Positions 25,269 to 34,230 of a stretch of DNA of 37,790 nt are shown piece after piece; the stretch's first letter is position 1, and the number at the start of each line of letters is the position of its first letter. Where the stretch lies: positions 1-37,790 of the forward strand of contig JAHDEO010000010.1 of NCBI GenBank assembly GCA_020628725.1, in the 5' to 3' direction. The position numbers and the translations under genes are program-made. Source of the stretch: Saprospiraceae bacterium (GTDB taxonomy: Bacteria; Bacteroidota; Bacteroidia; Chitinophagales; Saprospiraceae). Below the pieces are notes generated by a model. The model saw only the letters and a list, made by a program, of their open reading frames with translations. It was not told where the DNA came from and made no database searches.

Positions 25269-28200
25269 ATGAAAAATGTGTTTTTTATTCTCTTGACTTT
25301 AATTTTTTGTACATCTATTACTTGGGCGCAATGCCCTACAGGATGCAATTCGGAGACTGAAATTGAATCTGTCTGCCAAACCTTGCCCGACTGCCCTACA
25401 GGAGATGTCATCCTACAAACACAACAAGACATCAACGATTTTGCGGCGATGTATTCCAATTGTACCGAGATAGCAGGCATGTTGAAAATCGGTAAATCAT
25501 CCGGTGGCTTGACTGATATTACTGATATTAGTGCTTTGGATTTCCTCACGTCCGTCGAGTCTTTAGCTATCGAACGAACGCAAACTACTACTACCTTTGG
25601 AGTACACAATTTACAAAATATCAATGGCGATGTAAAAATCGTACTCAATCCGGAACTGACTAATGTCAGTTTCTTATACAATATCACAGAAATTGGCGGA
25701 CAACTGCATATTGGTTATAATAAAGAGATGTATAATTTTCAGGCTTTAAGTACGATAACTTCCTTAGGTAGTTTACGGGTTAATAATAATGCCAGATTGG
25801 AATCTTTAGAACACATAAGTAATCTACAAACTGTCTCGGAAATCATCATTCAAAATAATCCGATATTGACCTCACTCGATGGATTAGATGCTGTAAATCC
25901 TGCCTTATTAAATAACTTGATTATCACTTCGAATCCTTTATTATCCTCTTGCGAAGCAGTTAGTGTTTGTAATTATCTTACAGTAGAAAATGGTTCGGCA
26001 ATCGTCCAAAATAATGCTACAGGGTGCAATACCACCACTGAAATCGAAAACGCTTGTTCCACATTTTCCGGCTGCCCACTTGGAGATGTTGTCTTGACAA
26101 GCCAACAGGAAGTCAATGATTTTCCCTTAATGTTTCCTAATTGTACCGAAATACAAGGCAACCTTGAACTTGGAATCTGGGATTCGCCTATCAATGATAT
26201 TACCGACCTCAGCCCTCTAAGCCAAATAGTATCCATAGCTGGTAGATTGCAGATATTCTCCACATCACTTAGCGATTTGAGCGACCTTGAACAACTTCAA
26301 GAGATGCATGGCTTATACATTTGGTTGAATCCCCAATTGACCACCCTTAGTGCTTTGAGTGATGTAACATCTACCGACGGAACTGTTATCATCGCATACA
26401 ATAAAGAACTCACCAATCTCGACGGACTCAACCAAGTGACTTCTGTTAGCGGATTAACAATTACCAACAACAAAAAACTCGCGTCTATAGAAGCATTAAG
26501 TAATTTGACTACGATGGTCAATGCAAATCCGGGTAATACCATTGACGTCTGGATTCAAAATAACAATGTACTGACATCATTGGAAGGACTCGACAATCTC
26601 GACCTAAATCCCGTAGAAGACCTCCGTATCACTTCCAATCCGCTGCTAACGACCTGTAGTTTTGATAATTTTTGTGATTTTATTGAAAATAATATACCCG
26701 ACCAAGATTATCTGATATTCAACAACGCTCCCGGATGCGACAATCCCGGCGATGTGATGGATAACTGCACGAGTGAACCACCCGTAGAAGACCCATGCGG
26801 TGGTACATCAACGACGGATTCATTGACACTTATTTTTGATGAGGATTTGTATATCGACGGAGTGGGATTTGCGAACAATCCAAATATAACCTTCACCGAC
26901 CCCGCTACTCCCGCTGATGCTGTATTGTCTGATATTCAATTGGAAGTATACTTCAAACTTGCAGGCACTTCATGCGAAGATGAAATTGCCATCCGAGTCA
27001 CCGATCCTGCGGGCAATACGCAATCCCTGACGGCTTTCACCACTTGCAATGGCGGTACCAATTTGTATTATGTAGATTTGAATATCCCTTCGGGAAATAC
27101 AACGGGTAGTACGGATGATTGGCTCGTTGAATTTGACGATACCAACGACCAAAATACAGGCTATGAATACTCCGTTCGCTTTGCCCGTTTGAATTATGTA
27201 GCAACTACGGTAAGTGGAGCTACCGTTGTGCAGGAAGTTTCCGAATTTGCGGATTATGACCTGTATATTGACGGTGTTGGCTTCTTGAATAATGACGAAT
27301 ATACCTTCCCGCACCCTACCACGCCTGCGGGTACTGTATTGTCTGATATTTCGCTCGAATTATACTTTAAAATGAACGGCAATTCGTGCGAGCAAGACAT
27401 CCACTTTAGCCTTCTTTATCCTGACAATAACTCAAGTGCTATACAGGGAAATGTCTTCACGACTTGTATAGGTGGTACAGATTTGTATTACGCAGAAGTG
27501 TATATACCGCCGATAACACTTGAGACAAGTAATTCATCCGACTGGATTCTTCGCTTTAATGATGATAATGACCAAAATGCCGATTACGAATATTCTGTTC
27601 GTTTCGGTAGGATAAATTACAGAACGACCTACACAGAAGGCGGCGGCGGTACGCCCATCACAGTGAATGAACAAGTCTCGGATTTTGCAGATTATGATTT
27701 GTATATCGACGGTACAGGCTTCGCCAATAATGGTAATTATACCTTTGCCGACCCCGGCACGCCTCCTGATGCGACCTTATCCAATATTTCACTTGAATTA
27801 TATTTTAAATTAGACGGCAATTCATGCGAAAATGAAATCGCCCTACAAATCACCGACCCCGCAGGCAATACGCAACCCCTGACGGCTTTCACCACTTGCA
27901 TGGGCGGCACTGAGTTGTATTACGTCAATTTGAATGTCCCTTCCGGCAATACAACAGGCAATCCGGCAGATTGGCTCGTGGAGTTTGATGATACCAATGA
28001 CCAAAATGCGGGCTACGAATACTCCGTTCGTTTCGGCAGATTGACCTATGATGTAGAGTATGTTGAATGTATGGAAATGCTAACAAATGAAAACAACGAC
28101 GATGTACAACAACTCGTCATCAATTCATCAACTCGGCAACTCAACAACTCGTCATTAAAACTTTATCCCGTACCCGCGAATCATCTTCTGAATGTAGAAT

Positions 28201-28403
28201 ATTTCTCAGAAAATTCGCATTCCACAAACATCGAAATCATTTCGAATGAAGGAAAAATAATGATGTCGCAACAGGAATTTATGCAAGAAGGATTGAATAC
28301 CGTTCAACTGGATATTGCAGACCTTCCGGTGGGATATTATTACGTTCGTTTGTATGGTGATGGTGAAGTGCAAACGCAGCCTTTTGTGAAGATTGCCCCA
28401 TGA
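25269..28403 (+). CDS. L-domain/LRR surface protein with three P-domain-like repeats and T9SS tail (paralog 2)
   Basis: A 1,044-residue exported protein with the plan of paralog 1 but without the delta-60 part. Signal peptide 1-21 (TSITWAQ). Residues 22-41 (CPTGCNSETEIESVCQTLPD) match only the closing cap of an L-domain block, so a block has been lost here. Two full blocks follow: 42-262 (CPTGDVILQTQQDINDFAAM) and 268-498 (CPLGDVVLTSQQEVNDFPLM). Three P-domain-like units occupy about 510-641, 651-787 and 797-927; the middle one is diverged (IHFSLLYPDNNSSAIQG). An octamer-encoded linker is followed by a Por_Secre_tail (KLYPVPANHLLNVEYF). It has its own promoter and terminator, so it is likely monocistronic. 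Its leader resembles that of paralog 3. Expected to be on the cell surface; no enzymatic motif. Confidence 0.9.
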   Translation: MKNVFFILLTLIFCTSITWAQCPTGCNSETEIESVCQTLPDCPTGDVILQTQQDINDFAAMYSNCTEIAGMLKIGKSSGGLTDITDISALDFLTSVESLAIERTQTTTTFGVHNLQNINGDVKIVLNPELTNVSFLYNITEIGGQLHIGYNKEMYNFQALSTITSLGSLRVNNNARLESLEHISNLQTVSEIIIQNNPILTSLDGLDAVNPALLNNLIITSNPLLSSCEAVSVCNYLTVENGSAIVQNNATGCNTTTEIENACSTFSGCPLGDVVLTSQQEVNDFPLMFPNCTEIQGNLELGIWDSPINDITDLSPLSQIVSIAGRLQIFSTSLSDLSDLEQLQEMHGLYIWLNPQLTTLSALSDVTSTDGTVIIAYNKELTNLDGLNQVTSVSGLTITNNKKLASIEALSNLTTMVNANPGNTIDVWIQNNNVLTSLEGLDNLDLNPVEDLRITSNPLLTTCSFDNFCDFIENNIPDQDYLIFNNAPGCDNPGDVMDNCTSEPPVEDPCGGTSTTDSLTLIFDEDLYIDGVGFANNPNITFTDPATPADAVLSDIQLEVYFKLAGTSCEDEIAIRVTDPAGNTQSLTAFTTCNGGTNLYYVDLNIPSGNTTGSTDDWLVEFDDTNDQNTGYEYSVRFARLNYVATTVSGATVVQEVSEFADYDLYIDGVGFLNNDEYTFPHPTTPAGTVLSDISLELYFKMNGNSCEQDIHFSLLYPDNNSSAIQGNVFTTCIGGTDLYYAEVYIPPITLETSNSSDWILRFNDDNDQNADYEYSVRFGRINYRTTYTEGGGGTPITVNEQVSDFADYDLYIDGTGFANNGNYTFADPGTPPDATLSNISLELYFKLDGNSCENEIALQITDPAGNTQPLTAFTTCMGGTELYYVNLNVPSGNTTGNPADWLVEFDDTNDQNAGYEYSVRFGRLTYDVEYVECMEMLTNENNDDVQQLVINSSTRQLNNSSLKLYPVPANHLLNVEYFSENSHSTNIEIISNEGKIMMSQQEFMQEGLNTVQLDIADLPVGYYYVRLYGDGEVQTQPFVKIAP
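28110..28152 (+). repeat. Octamer word array inside the coding linker of paralog 2
   Basis: CAACTCGT, CAT, CAATTCAT, CAACTCGG, CAACTCAA, CAACTCGT, followed by CATT. It encodes the linker SSTRQLNNSS just before the T9SS tail. The word is the same as in paralogs 1 and 3, but the copy order differs. Confidence 0.8.
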
Positions 28404-28409
28404 TAAATA

Positions 28410-28532
28410 AACCGTCATTCCAAACTTGATTTGGAATCTTTTGGGTGCAAGAGAGCGATTTTAAACTAATGCGCTTGCCTGACATTGTGCCAAGATGCAA
28501 CAGATTCCGCGTCGAGGCGCGGAATGACGGTT
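28410..28532. repeat. CCGTCATTCC...GGAATGACGG palindromic element after paralog 2
   Basis: AACCGTCATTCC and GGAATGACGGTT flank about 100 bases that hold further pairing parts (CCAAACTTGATTTGG; GATTCCGCG and CGCGGAAT). The right arm is followed by CTTTTTTA, so the element can also act as a terminator. GTCATTCC/GGAATGAC repeats of this kind occur in many bacterial genomes. The minus ORF that crosses it (28279-28500) is an artefact. Confidence 0.7.
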
Positions 28533-28630
28533 CTTTTTTACTTTATTGTATGTTTTAATTTTTAGCTATTTGTCTGAAACTCCACTGAGAACACACCCGT
28601 TTTTATTTACCATTCAAAACCACGTTTAAC

Positions 28631-31600
28631 ATGAAAAATGTGTTCATTTCTTTTTTGTTTTTCTTCTTATTAGCAAATGTTGTTCAAGCGCAATGCCCTA
28701 CGGGTAGCTTAGATTTCGTAACCCAACAACAAGTCAATGATTTTGCCGTGCAATACCCTAATTGCACCGAACTATCAGGCAGTGTCATGATTAGCGGACC
28801 GGATATTTTCGACCTGCGATCTTTCAATAATATCACTACGATTGGCGGTTCTTTGCTGATTCTGAACTGCCCTTTTTTGACGCATTTCAATGGCTTTGAA
28901 GCACTCACTCAAATTGACGGTATGCTCAATGTCAGTTATAATGCATCGCTGATAGATATTACGCGTATTGCAGGACCAAATCTTGGTGTGGCAGGAGGTA
29001 TCAGAGTCAATCATAATCCACAATTGACTCAGTGCTACATGAATAGACTTTGTTCCGGTGGTGGTGGTGCGATCTACTTCAACGGAGAAGGCTGCTTCTA
29101 TCCCGCAGAGATATATTATAATTGCGAAGCGGATTATTCTTGTATCAATCGTTATGTGGGAGATTTGGTGCTTAACTCACAGGCAGAAGTGAATAGTGTC
29201 TCTATCGGGTGTTCTAAAATTGTAGGTAGTTTGACCATTAGTGGCGATGATATTGTTGACATTAGCAAATTGAGCAGAATCACAACGATTACCGGCGATT
29301 TGACCATCGAAAACAATCCTATGTTGACCTCTATCGCAGCTCTTGAAGACTTAGATTTTGCGAGTATTCCCAATTTGACCATTCAAAATAATCCGCTGTT
29401 GACCACTTGCGATGTGAGGAGTATTTGCCGTTATGCACAATATGGTGATTCAGCAATTATCACTAATAATGGCACGGGCTGTTCATCTGCATCGGAGATT
29501 ATCGCAGCGTGTAGCGAACAGAGTGCTTGTCCGCCAAATCTGTTTTTTTTCTCACAGATGGGTGTCAACGACTTCCCTAATTCATATCCTGATTGTACGG
29601 AAATTGAAGGGGATTTATATATCGCTTCACAAGACTACGAACTCGTTTCTGATGTCAGCGACCTGACGCCTTTGAGCCAATTGACGAGAATCGGCGGTAC
29701 GCTGAATATCACGGGAAATCCTCTACTACCCAATGTTAACGGATTAGAAAATATTACAATTATAGGTGGAAAAGTTGAGGTCAGTAATAATGATAACCTG
29801 TTGGATATTAATGGCTTGAGTGGAGTTCAGTCGTTTGTTAAAGGTATAAATGTTTCTTATAACTCTTCGCTTAGCGAATGTAGTGTTCCTTTCATTTGTA
29901 ATCATGATACTAATATTTACGTTACTACTTCTTATAATGCCTCTGGATGCGATTCTTATGCCGAAGCACAAAGTGGATGTACCGCTATGCCGTGTCAATC
30001 AGGCGATATTATCCTCAATACCCAACAACAAGTCGATAATTTTGCAGCTACTTATGGCGGCTATTGTTATGAAGGAACGCTTCAAATTGGTAGTACATCA
30101 GGCGGTCTGACGGATATAGACGACCTTAGGCCATTAAGCGACCTTACTTATGTGAATAATTTATCTATACAACGAACAAATCTGCGCGATTTGAGTGGTT
30201 TGGAACAACTCCACGTAGATGATGATTTGACGATTGTATTGAATCCCAATTTGATTAATGTAGATGCCCTAAATTGTATTTCCAACCTTGGTGGGCAGTT
30301 GCATATCGGCTATAATAAAGAACTTGTCACACTGGATGGCTTGAGCGGACTTTCTGCTGCGAATAGTGTCCGAATAAATAATAATAACAAATTAGCATCT
30401 TTGTCGGCATTGGATAATTTGGAGGAAGTTTCTGAATTAATTATTCAAAATAATCCAATGTTGACCTCGCTCAGAGGACTACACGAAGCGCGTGATACTA
30501 CATTAACCAATATAATTATCACATCCAATCCGCTATTAGAAGCTTGTGCTTTTTCAAATATCTGTACCTATCTCTCAAATGACGGTTCAAACATCATTCA
30601 AAATAACGCACCAGGATGTGCCAATTATGCAGACCTTGGGGACATTTGTGGATTTACCGACCCGTGTTACATTGGCAATACCTTAATTGAAAGCCAGCAA
30701 GCATTGAATGATTTTGCGGCGATGTATTCCGGTTGTCCCGAACTAAGAGGCAGACTCGAACTCGGAAAATACACTAATACCGATATCAATGACCTCACTC
30801 CCTTGAGTTTCATCACTTCAATAGAAACATTGGAAATCAATAGAAGCTCTATTAGCAATTTGAACGGATTGGAGCAACTCCAACACATTGATAACCTTAG
30901 TTTTTGGCGGAATAGCAATCTGTCGGATATTAGCGCATTGAGTGGGATTACGAGTATTGACGGCATCCTTGATATCTCTTCCCATGGAGATTTGCTCTCG
31001 TTAACCGGACTCAACCAACTCACTTCTGTAGGTATATTATCCATATCCAGTGTACCGATAAATTCTTTTGTCGGTTTGGAAAATTTGCAGATGGTCAGGA
31101 AAATATATCTTCGGAATAATTATGACTTAACCAGCCTTCAAGGTTTGGAGGGGGTAAACCCTGACCACCTTGAATATTTGAGTATAAGGTCTAATTCTGA
31201 TTTAGTGGTATGCTCATTGCCCAATATTTGTGAGTATCTGTCAAATGGCGGCTTGAATTTCATTCATAATAATTATACGGCACTCGGTTGTCGTTCATTT
31301 GCTGAATTTGAGATAGGTTGTAGTGATGGATGTCCTGCCGGTGATGTCATACTTCAAACACAACAGGAAGTCAATGACTTTGCCGCAACATATCCTACTT
31401 GCACAGAAATACAAGGCACACTTTATATCGGCAAAACCTCCGGCAGCCTGACCGATATTACTGACCTGACCCCGCTAAATCAAATCGAGTCCGTAGGAGG
31501 TATTTCCATTCAACGTACCAAAGTCAGCAATCTTAGTGGCTTAGAACAATTGCAAACCATTGACGGAGACTTGCGAATTGTCTTGAATCCTAATTTGTTG

Positions 31601-33859
31601 AATATTAATGTTTTGAGTGGCGTTGCGTCAGTTGGCGGTCAACTCCATGTTGGTTATAATAGAGAATTGGTTACGCTAATGGGATTAAACGAATTAAATA
31701 CCGTTGGAAGTTTACGTATTAATAATAACAATAAATTAGCAAATTTATCAGATTTGATGAATTTACAAACCGTTCCGGAAATTATTATTCAAAACAACAA
31801 TATTCTGACATCACTCGCCGGCTTGGAAGGTATTAGTTCTGCTGCATTGAATAACTTGACGATCACCTCTAATCCTTTATTATCAGATTGTGCGATTAGC
31901 CCGGTTTGTGAACATATAGGTAATCAAGGCTTCACCCTTATCGGCAATAATACCGGAGATTGTACCACAAGTGTCGAAGTAGGAGCAGCTTGTTCGCCTG
32001 ATCCCGACTGCCCCTTCGGAACAACTTTTTTGACTACTCAACAAGAAGTTAATGACTTTGCAATAATGTATGCGAATTGCAATGTGATACCGGATGCCCT
32101 GCATATTGGCAGTTCATCCGGTAATTTGACGAATATTACAGATATTTCTCCATTGAGTTTTATCACATCTGTCAGCGAAATATCCGTTCAACGCACTCAG
32201 ATTACAAATTTGACCGGCTTGGAAAACCTCCAGAATGTTGATGGAGACATGGTGATAGTCCTCAACCCTTCGTTATTGAATTTGAATGCTTTAAGTAATC
32301 TGTCCAATGTAGGAGGCACATTATCCATTGGGTATAATAAAGAACTCACTACATTGGAGGGACTGCACAATCTCAATAGTACCAGTGATTTATTTGTCAA
32401 ACAGAATAATAAACTTGTATCGCTTGAAGCACTCAGTAATCTTACCTATGCACCTTATCTCAGAATCAACGATAATCCGGTACTACCAAGTCTCGCAGGT
32501 CTGGAAAATGTTGACCATACATCACTCGATTTTGTATGGTTTACCAATAACCCACAATTGAGTATATGCAGCATTGCACCCGTTTGCAACTATCTTGAAG
32601 ACACACCTTCGTCCGGTTACGTTTATGGCAACGCTGCCGGATGTTTGAGTCGGGCAGAGATATTGGATATTTGTGCCGCTTCACCACCGGATGATTGCGA
32701 TACAGCAGCTACTATTGAAACAGAGACACTTTTGTTTGATGACGACTTGTTTATCGACGGTGTAGGTTTCGCCAATAATCCAAATGTTGCTTTCACCGAC
32801 CCGGCTACACCTGCCAACGCAGTATTATCTGATATTACACTGGAATTATTTTTCAGAATAAATGGTACTTCGTGCGAACACGAAATCGACATAAAAGTTA
32901 CCGACCCTGCGGGCAATGTAAATATCTTTTCCGGTTTATTTGCTTCGTGCAATGGTATGGCTGGCGGCTTGTATAATACGACTATCAACATTCCTTCGGG
33001 AAACACGACGGGTAATATAGATGATTGGCTCATTGAATTCAACGATACCAACGACCAAAATACAGATTACGAGTACTCTCTGCGATTTGCCCGTCTGATA
33101 TATACCTCAACTGTGAGCGAAGGGGAAATCATCGCCGATCAAGTCTCCGAATTTGCAGATTATGATTTGTATGTTGATGGTATCGGCTTCGGCAATAATG
33201 ACAATTATACCTTCGCCGATCCCGGTACGCCTGCGGATGCCGTACTTTCAGATATTCAATTGGAATTATATTTTAAATTAAGCGGTAGTTCATGCGAAAA
33301 TGAAATCGCCATACAAATCACCGACCCTGCGGGTAATACGCAGCCATTGACAGCTTTCACAACTTGTATAGGCGGTACGGATTTGTATTTTGTGAATTTG
33401 AACGTCCCTTCGGGCAATACAACAGGCAATCCGGCAGATTGGGTCGTAGAATTTGACGATACCAATGACCAAAATACAGGTTACGAATACTCTGTTCGTT
33501 TCGGCAGATTAACTTATAATACGCAGTATGTTGAATGTATGGAAATGATGGCAAACGAAAGCCCCCAACAACTCAACAACTCGTCAACTCATCAATTCAA
33601 CAACTCGTCATTAAAACTCTATCCTGTACCCGCAAATCATCTTTTAAATGTAGAATATTTCTCAGAAAATTCGCATTCAACAAACATCGAAATCATTTCT
33701 AATGAAGGAAAAATAATGATGTCGCAACAGGAATTTTTACAAGAAGGATTGAATACCGTTCAATTGGACATTGCAGACCTTCCGGTGGGATATTATTTCA
33801 TTCGTATGTACGGCGAAGATGAAATGCAAACGCAGCCTTTTGTGAAGGTTATGCCGTAA
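28631..33859 (+). CDS. Giant surface protein with seven L-domain/LRR blocks, two P-domain-like repeats and T9SS tail (paralog 3)
   Basis: A 1,742-residue exported protein. Signal peptide 1-21 (LLANVVQAQ). Seven L-domain-like blocks begin with Cys near 22, 171, 300, 455, 679, 901 and 1127. Most open with a form of CPxGDVILQTQQEVNDFAAT and close with a C-x-x-x-x-IC-x-YL cap and a GC...E...C pair. Blocks 4, 6 and 7 carry the signature IGxxSGxLTDITDL and are closest to each other. Two P-domain-like units follow (about 1356-1495 and 1500-1633), then the octamer-encoded linker and a Por_Secre_tail that is nearly identical in DNA to that of paralog 2. The ATG at 28631 shares its context (AAAACCACGTTTA, ATGAAAAATGTG) with paralog 2. 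Probably a surface-exposed recognition or adhesion protein; ligand unknown. Confidence 0.9.
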   Translation: MKNVFISFLFFFLLANVVQAQCPTGSLDFVTQQQVNDFAVQYPNCTELSGSVMISGPDIFDLRSFNNITTIGGSLLILNCPFLTHFNGFEALTQIDGMLNVSYNASLIDITRIAGPNLGVAGGIRVNHNPQLTQCYMNRLCSGGGGAIYFNGEGCFYPAEIYYNCEADYSCINRYVGDLVLNSQAEVNSVSIGCSKIVGSLTISGDDIVDISKLSRITTITGDLTIENNPMLTSIAALEDLDFASIPNLTIQNNPLLTTCDVRSICRYAQYGDSAIITNNGTGCSSASEIIAACSEQSACPPNLFFFSQMGVNDFPNSYPDCTEIEGDLYIASQDYELVSDVSDLTPLSQLTRIGGTLNITGNPLLPNVNGLENITIIGGKVEVSNNDNLLDINGLSGVQSFVKGINVSYNSSLSECSVPFICNHDTNIYVTTSYNASGCDSYAEAQSGCTAMPCQSGDIILNTQQQVDNFAATYGGYCYEGTLQIGSTSGGLTDIDDLRPLSDLTYVNNLSIQRTNLRDLSGLEQLHVDDDLTIVLNPNLINVDALNCISNLGGQLHIGYNKELVTLDGLSGLSAANSVRINNNNKLASLSALDNLEEVSELIIQNNPMLTSLRGLHEARDTTLTNIIITSNPLLEACAFSNICTYLSNDGSNIIQNNAPGCANYADLGDICGFTDPCYIGNTLIESQQALNDFAAMYSGCPELRGRLELGKYTNTDINDLTPLSFITSIETLEINRSSISNLNGLEQLQHIDNLSFWRNSNLSDISALSGITSIDGILDISSHGDLLSLTGLNQLTSVGILSISSVPINSFVGLENLQMVRKIYLRNNYDLTSLQGLEGVNPDHLEYLSIRSNSDLVVCSLPNICEYLSNGGLNFIHNNYTALGCRSFAEFEIGCSDGCPAGDVILQTQQEVNDFAATYPTCTEIQGTLYIGKTSGSLTDITDLTPLNQIESVGGISIQRTKVSNLSGLEQLQTIDGDLRIVLNPNLLNINVLSGVASVGGQLHVGYNRELVTLMGLNELNTVGSLRINNNNKLANLSDLMNLQTVPEIIIQNNNILTSLAGLEGISSAALNNLTITSNPLLSDCAISPVCEHIGNQGFTLIGNNTGDCTTSVEVGAACSPDPDCPFGTTFLTTQQEVNDFAIMYANCNVIPDALHIGSSSGNLTNITDISPLSFITSVSEISVQRTQITNLTGLENLQNVDGDMVIVLNPSLLNLNALSNLSNVGGTLSIGYNKELTTLEGLHNLNSTSDLFVKQNNKLVSLEALSNLTYAPYLRINDNPVLPSLAGLENVDHTSLDFVWFTNNPQLSICSIAPVCNYLEDTPSSGYVYGNAAGCLSRAEILDICAASPPDDCDTAATIETETLLFDDDLFIDGVGFANNPNVAFTDPATPANAVLSDITLELFFRINGTSCEHEIDIKVTDPAGNVNIFSGLFASCNGMAGGLYNTTINIPSGNTTGNIDDWLIEFNDTNDQNTDYEYSLRFARLIYTSTVSEGEIIADQVSEFADYDLYVDGIGFGNNDNYTFADPGTPADAVLSDIQLELYFKLSGSSCENEIAIQITDPAGNTQPLTAFTTCIGGTDLYFVNLNVPSGNTTGNPADWVVEFDDTNDQNTGYEYSVRFGRLTYNTQYVECMEMMANESPQQLNNSSTHQFNNSSLKLYPVPANHLLNVEYFSENSHSTNIEIISNEGKIMMSQQEFLQEGLNTVQLDIADLPVGYYFIRMYGEDEMQTQPFVKVMP
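33569..33608 (+). repeat. Octamer word array inside the coding linker of paralog 3
   Basis: CAACTCAA, CAACTCGT, CAACTCAT, CAATTCAA, CAACTCGT in an exact 8-bp step, followed by CATT. It encodes the linker QLNNSSTHQFNNSS before the T9SS tail. Confidence 0.85.
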
Positions 33860-33895
33860 AATATCTTGCTTACGAATAGACGAAATTTTGATTTT

Positions 33896-33931
33896 GAAAA
33901 GCCTGTCAAGTGTAGATTTGACAGGCTTTTC
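33896..33931 (+). terminator. Terminator hairpin after paralog 3
   Basis: GAAAAGCCTGTCAA, an 8-base loop and TTGACAGGCTTTTC form a perfect 14-bp stem, followed by TTGTTTTTA. It lies 37 bases after the stop codon. Confidence 0.85.
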
Positions 33932-34001
33932 TTGTTTTTAAATTTTTAATAAACATTGTAATTGATTAATAATTAAATAGTAATAAATATTTTTATTTTG
34001 A

Positions 34002-34031
34002 TTTGTAAAAACATGCTAAACTGTTCCTTTG
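34002..34031 (+). promoter_or_regulatory. Promoter-like motif upstream of paralog 4
   Basis: TTTG (34002-34005), 18 bases, then TTCCTTTG (34024-34031), 7 of 8 matches to TAnnTTTG. The block TTTTGATTTGTAAAAA through AAACTGTTCC is conserved upstream of paralog 1. The start codon is 200 bases further on, which leaves a long AT-rich leader with no gene in it. Confidence 0.5.
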
Positions 34032-34230
34032 ATTTTTTTCTCAACTCTCGCATCTTGCACTTGTAATTTATTTATCAATAACAAAAATTAAAAAATCAAA
34101 CAACCTCTTACAATCAAACACCAACATCACTTCTGCTATAATTTACTGCATTTTAATTAACTGATGTACATCATTGGTTCAAAACTCCGGGAGAAACAAT
34201 CACATATTGCAGATGTAATTCATTTTAACA

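Noticed and set aside
28279-28500. 73-aa minus-strand ORF with KIPNQVWNDG
   Set aside because: This is the translation of the GTCATTCC palindromic element, a pattern often mis-called as a gene.
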